Source: Chloroflexota bacterium
GTDB taxonomy: Bacteria; Chloroflexota; Limnocylindria; Limnocylindrales; CSP1-4
Assembly: GCA_016875645.1 (NCBI GenBank)
Contig: VGPE01000001.1
Span: 1 to 36,174, forward strand
DNA: 36,174 nt
Direction: 5' to 3'
Shown: positions 15,977-23,249 of the stretch, piece after piece
Numbering within the stretch: position 1 is the stretch's first letter
Layout of the letters: every line of letters starts with the position of its first letter
Program-made: the position numbers and the translations under genes
The notes under the pieces: model-generated
The model's input: only the letters and a program-made list of their open reading frames with translations
Databases searched by the model: none
What the model was told of the DNA's origin: nothing

Positions 15977-16690
15977 TCAACCGCTCGCCCGCGCGGCGCG
16001 GTAGCCGACACCCCGCACCGCGGCGACATACCGGGGCTGCTCGGCGCTGTCACCCAGCTTGTCGCGCAGCCGGCGGACGTGGGCATCGATAACGCGGTCG
16101 AGGACGTCCCGCTCGCCGAGGCCGTGCATCGCGTCGAGCAGCTGGTCCCGCGAGAGGACGCGCCCGTCGGCTTCGAGCAGGGCCGTCAGGAGCCGGAACT
16201 CGGCCGTGGTGAGCGGCACCACCTTGCCGTCGATCGTGGCCTGGTGGCGCTGGCGGTCGAGGACGAGCGCGCCCAGCCGGAGGGCGCCCGGGCCCTCGTC
16301 GCCCGCGTCCGGCCGCGTGCGGGCGAGCACGCGCTGCACGCGCAGGACGAGCTCGGCGGGCGAGAAGGGCTTGGGGACGAAGTCGTCCGCGCCGATCGCG
16401 AGGCCCTCGATGCGGTCGTGGACCGTGCCGCGGGCAAGCAGGATCACTACCGGAACCTCGGTCTGGCGGCGCAGGGCGCGCAGGACCGAGAGACCGTCGA
16501 TCTCCGGCAGCATCAGGTCCAGGACCACCAGCAGCGGATCGTGACGGGCGATCGCCGCGAGGGCGCTGCGGCCGTCGCGCGCGTCGATCACCGTGAATCC
16601 TTCGCGCTCCAGGTACATCCGGACGAGGTTCACGATCTTCGCGTCATCGTCGACGACGAGGACGGGTCGAGTGGCGAGGGGTGCCGTCAT
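15977..16690 (-). CDS. OmpR-family response regulator
   Basis: 237 residues. The receiver domain has the acidic pocket DDD (14-16), phospho-acceptor D58 (VVLDLMLP) and K107 (VPKPFS). The C-terminal winged helix is typical OmpR/PhoB (LTTAEFRLLTALLE, VIDAHVRRLRDKLG, YVAAVRGVGYR). The usual Thr/Ser switch residue, expected in a MLTAR-like strand, is Leu85 here (VVILLARG). I chose ATG 16690 because TACAGT (16698-16703) lies 7 nt upstream, as in other leaderless genes of this window; an upstream GTG at 16699 overlaps that box. It pairs with the kinase downstream and diverges from the sox operon, which it might regulate (inference). Confidence 0.88.
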   Translation of the reverse strand: MTAPLATRPVLVVDDDAKIVNLVRMYLEREGFTVIDARDGRSALAAIARHDPLLVVLDLMLPEIDGLSVLRALRRQTEVPVVILLARGTVHDRIEGLAIGADDFVPKPFSPAELVLRVQRVLARTRPDAGDEGPGALRLGALVLDRQRHQATIDGKVVPLTTAEFRLLTALLEADGRVLSRDQLLDAMHGLGERDVLDRVIDAHVRRLRDKLGDSAEQPRYVAAVRGVGYRAARASG

Positions 16691-16697
16691 CGGGCGC

Positions 16698-16703
16698 ACT
16701 GTA
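16698..16703 (-). promoter_or_regulatory. Leaderless-type -10 (TACAGT) of the OmpR regulator
   Basis: TACAGT on the minus strand, 7 nt before the ATG at 16690. It is about 30 bp from the divergent TATGAT box of the sox operon. Confidence 0.55.
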
Positions 16704-16731
16704 CGCCGGCCGGATGACCGGTTCGTGACGG

Positions 16732-16737
16732 TATGAT
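16732..16737 (+). promoter_or_regulatory. Putative -10 (TATGAT) of the sox operon
   Basis: A five-of-six match to TATAAT. The predicted start site falls at about 16744, directly at the ATG of a 17-codon ORF and 50 nt before soxB. No good -35 is visible. Confidence 0.55.
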
Positions 16738-16744
16738 CGGCTCG

Positions 16745-16798
16745 ATGCCCAGGTACCGCCGGTCACGGCGCTCGTTCGAGGCGTGCCCGATTCGATGA
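16745..16798 (+). other. 17-codon leader ORF overlapping the soxB start
   Basis: ATG 16745 lies 7 nt after TATGAT and opens a 17-residue Arg-rich peptide (MPRYRRSRRSFEACPIR). Its TGA (16796-16798) overlaps the soxB ATG (16795-16797) as ATGA. It may couple soxB translation to the leader. Alternatively it is the true soxB N-terminus separated by a missing base. Both are inferences. Confidence 0.35.
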
Positions 16799-18024
16799 GC
16801 GGTCGACGCCAGCCCCTCGACCCGCACCTTGTCGAGCGCCTCTGGCGGACCCCGGCCCCGAAGCCTGCGTACGACGTCGTCGTCGTGGGTGCCGGAGGCC
16901 ACGGGCTCTCCACCGCGTACTACCTCGCCAAGAACCACGGCATCACCAATGTGGCCGTCCTCGAGCGCGGCTGGCTGGGCGGCGGGAACATGGGCCGCAA
17001 CACGACGGTCGTGCGCTCCAACTACCTGTGGGACCAGAGCGCCGCGATCTACGAGTTCAGCCTCAAGCTCTGGGAGTCGCTCGAGGACGAGCTGGACTTC
17101 GACGTCCTGCTGAGCCAGCGCGGCGTCGTCGCCCTGGCCCACAGCACCCACGACGTCCGCGAGATCAAGCGGCGCGTCAGCGCGAATCACGCCAACGGCA
17201 TCGACGCGGAGTGGCTGGAGCCCGCGGAACTCAAGCGCTTCGTGCCGATCATCAACATCTCGCCCGAGGTCCGCTACCCGGTCCTCGGCGGGTCGCTCCA
17301 GCGGCGGGGCGGGATCGCCCGCCACGACCACGTCGCCTGGGGATACGCGCACGCGGCCGACCGGATGGGCGTGGACATCATCCAGAACTGCGAGGTGACG
17401 GACTTCCTGCGCGACGGCGATCGAATCACGGGCGTCCAGACCACGCGGGGCCCGATCGCCGCCGGCAACGTTGCGCTGGCCGCCGCAGGCCACACCTCCA
17501 CCCTGGCCGACCGGCTGGGCATCCGGCTGCCGATCCAGAGCCACCCCCTCCAGGCGCTGGTGTCGGAGCTGATCGAGCCGTTCCTGGACACGGTGATCAT
17601 GTCGAACACGGTCCACGTGTACGTCAGCCAGGCCGACAAGGGCGAACTCGTGATGGGCGCGGGTATCGATGCGTTCAACTCGTACGCGCAGCGGGGCTCG
17701 TTCCTCATCATCGAGCGGATGCTCGCCGCGGCGATCGAACTCTTCCCGATCTTCTCCCAGGTCCGCGTGCTGCGCACCTGGGCGGGCATCGTGGACGTCT
17801 GCCCGGATGCCTCGCCGATCATCGGGCCGCTGCCGCTCGGGAACCTCTACGTCAACACGGGCTGGGGCACCGGCGGCTTCAAGGCGACGCCGGCCTCGGG
17901 CTGGGTCTACGCACACACCATCGCGACGGGTCAGCCGCACGAGTTGAACGCGCCGTTCCAGTTGGACCGCTTCCGCAGTGGCGCCCTCGTCGACGAGCAC
18001 GGCGCCGCCGGGGTTGCCCACTGA
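16795..18024 (+). CDS. soxB: Sarcosine oxidase, beta subunit
   Basis: 409 residues. It starts with the FAD-binding Rossmann motif VVVVGAGGHGLSTAYYLA and carries the heterotetrameric SoxB hallmarks: WLGGGNMGRNTTVVRSNYL, GGSLQRRGGIARHDHVAWGYA with the conserved His177 at the site of covalent FMN attachment in the family, and WAGIVDVCPDASPIIG. It oxidises sarcosine (N-methylglycine) to glycine in complex with SoxA, SoxD and SoxG. Length is normal for the family. ATG 16795 overlaps the stop of a short leader ORF. It is followed after 142 nt by soxD, an unusually wide gap in an otherwise overlapping operon. Confidence 0.93.
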   Translation: MSGRRQPLDPHLVERLWRTPAPKPAYDVVVVGAGGHGLSTAYYLAKNHGITNVAVLERGWLGGGNMGRNTTVVRSNYLWDQSAAIYEFSLKLWESLEDELDFDVLLSQRGVVALAHSTHDVREIKRRVSANHANGIDAEWLEPAELKRFVPIINISPEVRYPVLGGSLQRRGGIARHDHVAWGYAHAADRMGVDIIQNCEVTDFLRDGDRITGVQTTRGPIAAGNVALAAAGHTSTLADRLGIRLPIQSHPLQALVSELIEPFLDTVIMSNTVHVYVSQADKGELVMGAGIDAFNSYAQRGSFLIIERMLAAAIELFPIFSQVRVLRTWAGIVDVCPDASPIIGPLPLGNLYVNTGWGTGGFKATPASGWVYAHTIATGQPHELNAPFQLDRFRSGALVDEHGAAGVAH

Positions 18025-18166
18025 TGCCCGGCGCCCGACGGCCCATGGCTGCGTTGCCGCCTGCGCAGCTTGCTCACGCACGCTCGGGTGCGCTCGCGGC
18101 GCCTGCTCGCGCGAAGCCGGCGCTTGCCCTCGGCGCGCCGGATCGCCGAGCATCGGATTGCGGCAA

Positions 18167-18439
18167 ATGTTGCTGATCAGCTGCCCCTGGTGCGGGCCGC
18201 GCGAAGAGATCGAGTTCCGCAACGGCGGCGAGGCGGGCGTCGCCGCGCCGGAGCCCGACGCCGAGCCGACGACGGACGAGATCTCCGGTTTCCTGTTCTT
18301 CCGGTCGAACCCCAAGGGCTCCTTCCACGAGCGCTGGAACCACAGCCACGGCTGCCGTCGCTGGGTCTCGCTCACCCGCAGCACGATCACCCACGAGATC
18401 GAATCCGAGTCGCAGCCCACCGGGCGGTTCCGGCCGTGA
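18167..18439 (+). CDS. soxD: Sarcosine oxidase, delta subunit
   Basis: 90 residues, the small zinc subunit. The N-terminal CPWCG gives C6 and C9; NHSHGCRRW gives H59 and C63, the same spacing as the zinc ligands known for the family. The ending WVSLTRSTITHEI is typical. It has a structural role in the alpha-beta-gamma-delta oxidase. The GTG start of soxA overlaps its TGA by four bases (GTGA), so it is coupled to soxA. I chose ATG 18167 because homology begins at once with the zinc motif; the 142 nt before it have no recognised content. Confidence 0.92.
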   Translation: MLLISCPWCGPREEIEFRNGGEAGVAAPEPDAEPTTDEISGFLFFRSNPKGSFHERWNHSHGCRRWVSLTRSTITHEIESESQPTGRFRP

Positions 18440-21087
18440 GCGGCTGGCGGCTGGCCCACGGCGGCCTCATCGATCGCTCGCGGCCCGTCTTCTTCACGTT
18501 CGACGGTCGCCGGCTGGCCGGATTCTCGGGCGACACGGTCGCCTCGGCCCTGCTTGCGAACGGGGTGGACGTGGTGGCACGGAGCATCAAGCTCGGCCGG
18601 CCGCGCGGCATCGTTGCCGCCGGCACCGAAGAGCCGAACGCCCTGATCGCGGTGGAGCCCGGCCTCGCCCTGCGCCGGGCGACCGAGGTCGAGCTGGTCG
18701 ACGGGCTGGCCGTCCGGAGCGTGTCCGGCCGGGCACCGGCCCCGGCGATCGACGAGACGCCGAGCGAGCACGTCTGGCACCACGCCGACGTGGTTGTCGT
18801 GGGCGCGGGCGCGGCCGGGCTCACCGCCGCCCAGGATGCGGTCGCGGCCGGCGGCCGGGTCGTCCTGCTCGAGGGCGGCCACGCGGCAGGACCCCTGCCG
18901 GACGGGCTGGTGGACGCCGCGGACTTCGTGTTCCTGCCGCGCACCGTCGCCGTCGGGCGGTTCGACTCGAACATGATCGTGGCTCACGAGCGCCGCCGCG
19001 GCACGCCTGGCGCCAACACGGCCGCGCGCGACCGGCTGTGGCACATCCGGGCCCGGGACGTCGTCCTCGCGACAGGCGCCGTGGAGCGGCCGCTGGTCTT
19101 CGCCGACAACGACCGGCCCGGCATCATGCTGGCCGGCTCGGTCGGGGTCTACCTGCAGCGATATGGGGTCGCGGCGGGCCGGCGGGCCGTCGTGTTCACG
19201 GCCAACGATTCGGCCTATGTCGTCGCCCGCGACCTGCAGGCGGCCGGGGTCGACGTGGTTGCGATCGTCGACACGCGGGTCCGGCCGGGTCCGACGGCCG
19301 ATGCCGGCGGCATCGAGGTGCTCTCGGGCCACGTGGTCGCCGGCACGACCGGTGACGAGGGACTGGCCTCGGTGCTGATCGTGCCCCGTGACGGCGATGC
19401 CGACCGGGCGTCACCGACGGTCGTCGAGGCCGACCTCCTCGCCGTGTCCGGCGGCTGGGATCCCGCCCTCCGGCTGCTTGCCCACACGGGCGCGCGCCTT
19501 CGGTACCAGCCGAGCGCCGGCACGTACGGTGTCACGGAGGTCCCGCCGCGCGTCCGCATCACCGGCCTGGCAGCCGACGTCAATGGGGGAGTCGGCGCCT
19601 TTTCGACCCTGGATCCCGTCTGGCTCGTCCCCGCGCCGGACGGTTCACTCGACCGCCACTTCGTCGACCTCCAGCGCGACGCCACCGCCGCCGACATCCG
19701 GCGCGCCGTCGACGCGGGGATGCGCTCGCCCGAGCACGTGAAGCGCTTCACGACGATCGGCACCGGCAACGACCAGGGACGGACCTCGGGCACGAACGAA
19801 CTGGGAGTCCTTGCGGCCCTCCTCGGCACCACGCTCGAGCAGCTGGGGCCCACCACGTTCCGCACACCGCTGGTGCCGATCCCGATGCGCGTCCTGGGCG
19901 GCCCCTATCGCGGCGAGTTGTTCGACCCGGTGCGCACCACGCCGATCCACGGGTCGCACGTCGCCGCGGGCGCCCTCTTCGAGAACGTCGGCCAGTGGAA
20001 GCGTGCCTGGGCCTACCCGCGCGAAGGCGAGTCCTTCGACGACGCCGTGCTGCGCGAGTGCCGCGCGGTCCGCGAGGGCGTCGGGATCATGGACGTCTCG
20101 ACCCTCGGCAAGATCGACGTCCAGGGCCCCGACGCCGGCGCCTTTGTCGACCGCGTCTACACCAACCGGTTCTCGACCCTCAAGGTGGGGTCCTCGCGCT
20201 ACGGGCTGATGCTGCGTGCCGACGGCATGGTCTTCGACGACGGGACGGCGACCCGCCTGGCCGACGACCACTTCCACCTCACCACGACGACCGGCGGCGC
20301 GGCGGCGGTCCTCGACTGGCTCGAGGAGTGGCTCCAGACCGAGTGGCCGGACCTGCGGGTCCGCCTCACGTCGGTCACCGACGAGTGGGCAGGGGTCGCG
20401 ATCGCGGGGCCGAAGTCCCGCGAGCTGCTGGCCCGGCTCGCGCCCAACCTCGATGTCAGCGCCGAGGCCTTCCCGTTCATGACCGTCCGCAACGAGTACC
20501 TATCCGAGCTGCCGGCTCGCATCTTCCGGATCAGCTTCTCGGGCGAGCTCTCGTACGAGGTCTACGTGAAGTCCTGGTACGGCCGCGCACTCTGGGACGC
20601 GATCGCCGCCGCGGGCGCGGACCTGGACGTCACGCCGTACGGCACCGAGGCGATGCACGTCCTGCGGGCCGAGAAGGGCTACGTGATCGTGGGCCAGGAG
20701 ACCGACGGGACCGTGACCGCGGCCGACCTCGGGCTCGACTGGATGCTCTCGAAACGCAAGTGGTTCATCGGCCTTGGGGCGCTCGACCGGCCGCACCTCA
20801 CCCGCCCCGATCGCCGCCAGCTGGTCGGCCTGCTGCCGGACGACCCCGACCTCCACGTCCCGGAGGGCAGCGCCCTGCTGCCGAGCGGCGGACTCGGCAC
20901 GGCCGGCAACGTGACGTCGAGCTATCGCAGCGCAGCACTGGGCCGGACGTTCGCCCTCGGCCTGCTGGCGGGCGGACGCGCCCGGATCGGCAGCCGCGTC
21001 GACGCCCAGGTGGCCGGTTGGAGGGTGCCCCTCGACATCGTGGAACCCGTGCTCTGGGATCCGCAGAACGAGCGGCGCGATGGTTGA
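18436..21087 (+). CDS. soxA: Sarcosine oxidase, alpha subunit
   Basis: 883 residues from a GTG that overlaps the soxD stop. The N-terminal ferredoxin-like region (FFTFDGRRLAGFSGDTVASALLANGV) is followed by an NAD-binding motif VVVVGAGAAGLTAAQ, the segment ATGAVERPLVFADNDRPGIMLAG, a linker with EHVKRFTTIGTGNDQGRTSGTNE, and a C-terminal T-protein-like domain (STLGKIDVQGPDAGAFVDRVYTN...) that makes 5,10-methylene-tetrahydrofolate from the reactive imine. It is about 80-100 residues shorter than typical SoxA. The missing part lies between the first glycine motif and RTVAVGRFD, a region that is long in homologues. Confidence in identity is high. Confidence 0.92.
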   Translation: MSGWRLAHGGLIDRSRPVFFTFDGRRLAGFSGDTVASALLANGVDVVARSIKLGRPRGIVAAGTEEPNALIAVEPGLALRRATEVELVDGLAVRSVSGRAPAPAIDETPSEHVWHHADVVVVGAGAAGLTAAQDAVAAGGRVVLLEGGHAAGPLPDGLVDAADFVFLPRTVAVGRFDSNMIVAHERRRGTPGANTAARDRLWHIRARDVVLATGAVERPLVFADNDRPGIMLAGSVGVYLQRYGVAAGRRAVVFTANDSAYVVARDLQAAGVDVVAIVDTRVRPGPTADAGGIEVLSGHVVAGTTGDEGLASVLIVPRDGDADRASPTVVEADLLAVSGGWDPALRLLAHTGARLRYQPSAGTYGVTEVPPRVRITGLAADVNGGVGAFSTLDPVWLVPAPDGSLDRHFVDLQRDATAADIRRAVDAGMRSPEHVKRFTTIGTGNDQGRTSGTNELGVLAALLGTTLEQLGPTTFRTPLVPIPMRVLGGPYRGELFDPVRTTPIHGSHVAAGALFENVGQWKRAWAYPREGESFDDAVLRECRAVREGVGIMDVSTLGKIDVQGPDAGAFVDRVYTNRFSTLKVGSSRYGLMLRADGMVFDDGTATRLADDHFHLTTTTGGAAAVLDWLEEWLQTEWPDLRVRLTSVTDEWAGVAIAGPKSRELLARLAPNLDVSAEAFPFMTVRNEYLSELPARIFRISFSGELSYEVYVKSWYGRALWDAIAAAGADLDVTPYGTEAMHVLRAEKGYVIVGQETDGTVTAADLGLDWMLSKRKWFIGLGALDRPHLTRPDRRQLVGLLPDDPDLHVPEGSALLPSGGLGTAGNVTSSYRSAALGRTFALGLLAGGRARIGSRVDAQVAGWRVPLDIVEPVLWDPQNERRDG

Positions 21088-21679
21088 GCAGCGGTTCGCC
21101 GACGGCGGCGCCGTCAGCCCGCTCGGAAACCGGACCTTCGATCCGGTCGTCGTCGTCGCGGGCCCAGGCGTCGAGGTGCTCGAGCACTCGTTCACGGACC
21201 AGCTCGACGTCCGGCTGGACCCGGAGCCGGCCGTGCTCGGGGCACTCGGTGACCGGCTGCGCGTGGCGATCCCGGCCGAGCCCAACCGCGTCGGGCGCGA
21301 TGGCCGGCGCCTGGCCCTCTGGCTCGCGCCCGACGAGTGGCTGGTCCTGGACCCCGACAACCTCGAGGACGACGTCGCGCGTCTGACGATGGAGGGCGGC
21401 TGGCCGCCCGACGTCACGTTCGTCGACGTGTCCGCCCACCGGACTCTGCTCGAACTCCGGGGTCGCGACGCGCGCGCCCTGCTCGCCCGGGGCTGCCCGC
21501 TGGACCTCGATCCACGCGTCTTCGGCCCCGATCACTGCGCCCAGACGCTGCTGGCGAGGGTGGACGTGATCCTGTTCCGGCTGGATGGCACCGACGCGTT
21601 CGGCGTCCTCGTGCGGGCTTCGTTCGCGCGGTATCTCGTGGCGTGGCTCACCGATGCGCTGGAGGGGTTCTACGCATGA
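21080..21679 (+). CDS. soxG: Sarcosine oxidase, gamma subunit
   Basis: 199 residues of the SoxG/YgfZ-like fold: RLALWLAPDEWLVLDP, VSAHRTLLELRGRDARALLARGCPLDLDPRVF and the closing FGVLVRASFARYLVAWLTDAL are all family hallmarks. It has no catalytic residues of its own and stabilises the SoxA/SoxD side of the complex. Its ATG lies inside the last codons of soxA (8-nt overlap), and its stop overlaps the ATG of the following cupin gene. Length is normal. Confidence 0.9.
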   Translation: MVEQRFADGGAVSPLGNRTFDPVVVVAGPGVEVLEHSFTDQLDVRLDPEPAVLGALGDRLRVAIPAEPNRVGRDGRRLALWLAPDEWLVLDPDNLEDDVARLTMEGGWPPDVTFVDVSAHRTLLELRGRDARALLARGCPLDLDPRVFGPDHCAQTLLARVDVILFRLDGTDAFGVLVRASFARYLVAWLTDALEGFYA

Positions 21680-22092
21680 CAGCACTGGGGTCCCGTTCGC
21701 GGCCGCGTTTCTGGAAGACGACCGACCGCGACGGGGTCCGCGATCGCCCGTCCATCCACGGCGGCGACGGGGTGATCCGCGTCAAGTCGTTCTTCGACGG
21801 CGAGGTCACGACCGGCGTCCATTTCCACGTCTGGGAATTGCCGCCCGGGGCCACGGAGGGCCGCCACACGCACCCCCAGCATGATCCGCGGGACAACTGG
21901 GAGGAGCTCTACTACGTGCTCTCGGGTCGCGGTGTCGCCACGTTCGAGGACGGCAAGGAGGTCCCGTTGGAACCGGGCGATGGGCTGCTGGTCCCGCTGG
22001 ACGTGGACCACGGCCTCGAGAACCGCGGCACCGAGCCACTCCGCATCGTCCTGATGTTCGCCCACCCGGCCGCGCCGAGCGCTTCGGATTGA
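21676..22092 (+). CDS. Cupin-domain protein, last gene of the sox operon
   Basis: 138 residues, a single cupin barrel. Metal-binding motif 1 is GRHTHPQHD...NWEELYYVLSGRG (two His and one Glu, plus a further His-Asp) and motif 2 is LEPGDGLLVPLDVDHGLEN with the closing His. The ATG overlaps soxG TGA (ATGA), so it is made together with sarcosine oxidase. Usual sox operons continue with glyA, purU or similar one-carbon genes; a cupin is not among the classical partners. It could be a small-molecule sensor or an enzyme on a sarcosine precursor, but nothing in the sequence decides this. Confidence 0.82.
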   Translation: MTALGSRSRPRFWKTTDRDGVRDRPSIHGGDGVIRVKSFFDGEVTTGVHFHVWELPPGATEGRHTHPQHDPRDNWEELYYVLSGRGVATFEDGKEVPLEPGDGLLVPLDVDHGLENRGTEPLRIVLMFAHPAAPSASD

Positions 22093-22176
22093 CGGGGTGC
22101 CGCTGAGCGCGATCCGGGGTCAGGCCCTGGTCGCGAAGCGAGCGCGGACCGGAGCGACAGGGAGGTCAGGACGCCC

Positions 22177-22512
22177 ATGGTGAGATCCCTGGTGGATTGG
22201 GACACCGAGGAAACGGGCGCGGAGGTCATCTGATTTCGAAAACTGCTGGGCCAGTACACCGCGGAGGCCCACATCCTCTCGACCGGACTGGAGCAACCGG
22301 GACAGGCCGTGCATCACGAGCGCCTGATGCTCTACCTGTTCGACCACGACACGGCGGGGATGGAGGTTGCCCGGTGGGTCGTCGCACCGGAGCAGGGTGC
22401 GCTGTACGGCGTCACGCAGGGCGACATCAACAAATGGCTTGCCGCCGTACTCGACTGGATCAAGGCACATCCCGCGCAGCCCATGGAATCGCCGGCTGCT
22501 GAGGGAGCCTGA
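22177..22512 (+). pseudogene. Small conserved-looking ORF with in-frame TGA at codon 19
   Basis: ATG 22177, with GGGAGG 11-12 nt upstream, reads 18 residues (MVRSLVDWDTEETGAEVI), meets TGA at 22231-22233, then continues in the same frame with well-formed protein (FRKLLGQYTAEAHILSTG...HERLMLYLFDHDTAGMEVARW) to TGA 22510-22512. Full length would be 111 codons before the stop. If the TGA ends translation, a GTG at 22309 gives only 67 residues. TGG to TGA is the simplest change. A hairpin follows the TGA (6-bp stem 22247-22252/22266-22271, loop of 13). No family recognised. It looks cytoplasmic and acidic. Confidence 0.4.
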
Positions 22513-22703
22513 GTCGGAGGAGGGGACGCAATCGCCTCGCCCCCTCGCGTTGGCGCCCGCCCCCCTGGCCATGGTGCTGGGCTCGGACGCAAGACTCCCG
22601 CGCGACACGTACGCGGGAGGATTCAGCGGCCAGCGTCCAGGGGTCCGCGACGTCACACCGGCCGCCGGGTACCAATGGCCGTGGCCCTCCGTGGCCGGGC
22701 GGG

Positions 22704-22709
22704 TAGAAT
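22704..22709 (+). promoter_or_regulatory. Putative -10 (TAGAAT) of the tRNA gene
   Basis: TAGAAT, 10 nt before the first tRNA base; matches TATAAT at five of six positions. No clear -35 at the expected distance. Confidence 0.45.
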
Positions 22710-22719
22710 TGCGGTCCGT

Positions 22720-22794
22720 GGCGGAGTAGCTCAGTGGTAGAGCAGGGGACTCATAAGCCCTTGGTCGGTGGTTCAAATCCGCCCTCCGCTACCA
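22720..22794 (+). tRNA. tRNA with CAT anticodon (Met, or Ile2 if lysidine-modified)
   Basis: 75 nt including an encoded CCA. The acceptor stem GGCGGAG pairs with CTCCGCT (first pair G-U), D arm GCTC-AGTGGTA-GAGC, anticodon loop CTCATAA with CAT at 22752-22754, and T arm GGTGG-TTCAAAT-CCGCC. The anticodon stem GGGGA/GCCCT has an A-G mismatch at its last pair. The 1-72 pair is G-U, not the C-A mismatch of initiators, so this is an elongator. CAT-anticodon tRNAs include the Ile2 species modified by TilS, and the TTGGTC variable region resembles that type, so Met versus Ile is not settled. Confidence 0.9.
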
Positions 22795-23249
22795 CCTCGC
22801 GCGGTCGCGACGGCGCAGCTCCTCAGAGGGGGCCGGCGCCGCTCGATTTCCACCAGAGAGCCCTCACCGGGCTGGTCGGTGGCGCGGGGAGAGTCTGAGG
22901 GCTCCGATCACGCACGCGCTCGGGCCGGGCAGGGCCCGCGAGACCGCCGTGCAGCCCGGACAGGGCCAGGCGGCGCCGATTCTCGAGGGCGGACGTCGCT
23001 GCGAGCTCGGGCTTCGATCCGCGCCATGAGCGTCGTGCGGCGTTCGATCGCCGTTCGATCGACGGGCGCCGGAACCATCCGATCGGGGGGTCCGTCCGTG
23101 CTGTTGTTGTACGGGTCACGATCCGCGACGGTTGGCGGTGCAACGCCGGGGTGCATTCCGGGGTTCCGTGAGACCCCGACGCTATACTCGGCCGGAAGGC
23201 GCGAATCCGTGGCAGCGGTCGTCGCGCCCGTTCTTCTCCGGAGGCTCGT
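22795..23249. other. Intergenic region between the tRNA and ftsH
   Basis: 455 bases with no supported gene. It contains a direct repeat CGTTCGATCG (23041-23050, 23052-23061), two CCGGGGT boxes 12 bp apart (23146-23152, 23158-23164), a GGGGT/ACCCC dyad (23160-23177) and the TATACT -10 of ftsH. Earlier GC-rich hairpins may end the tRNA transcript, but none has a T tail. Confidence 0.6.
23183..23188 (+). promoter_or_regulatory. Putative -10 (TATACT) of ftsH
   Basis: TATACT with a predicted start near 23195 and a leader of about 55 nt. Directly upstream lies the GGGGTTCCGTGAGACCCC dyad overlapping where a -35 would be, a place for a regulator; no standard -35 is seen. Confidence 0.5.

Noticed and set aside
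16687..19332. An 881-codon open frame on the minus strand opposite soxB and soxA
   Set aside because: It has no recognisable domain, and its composition mirrors the sense codons of sox genes. High third-position GC opens the antisense frame.
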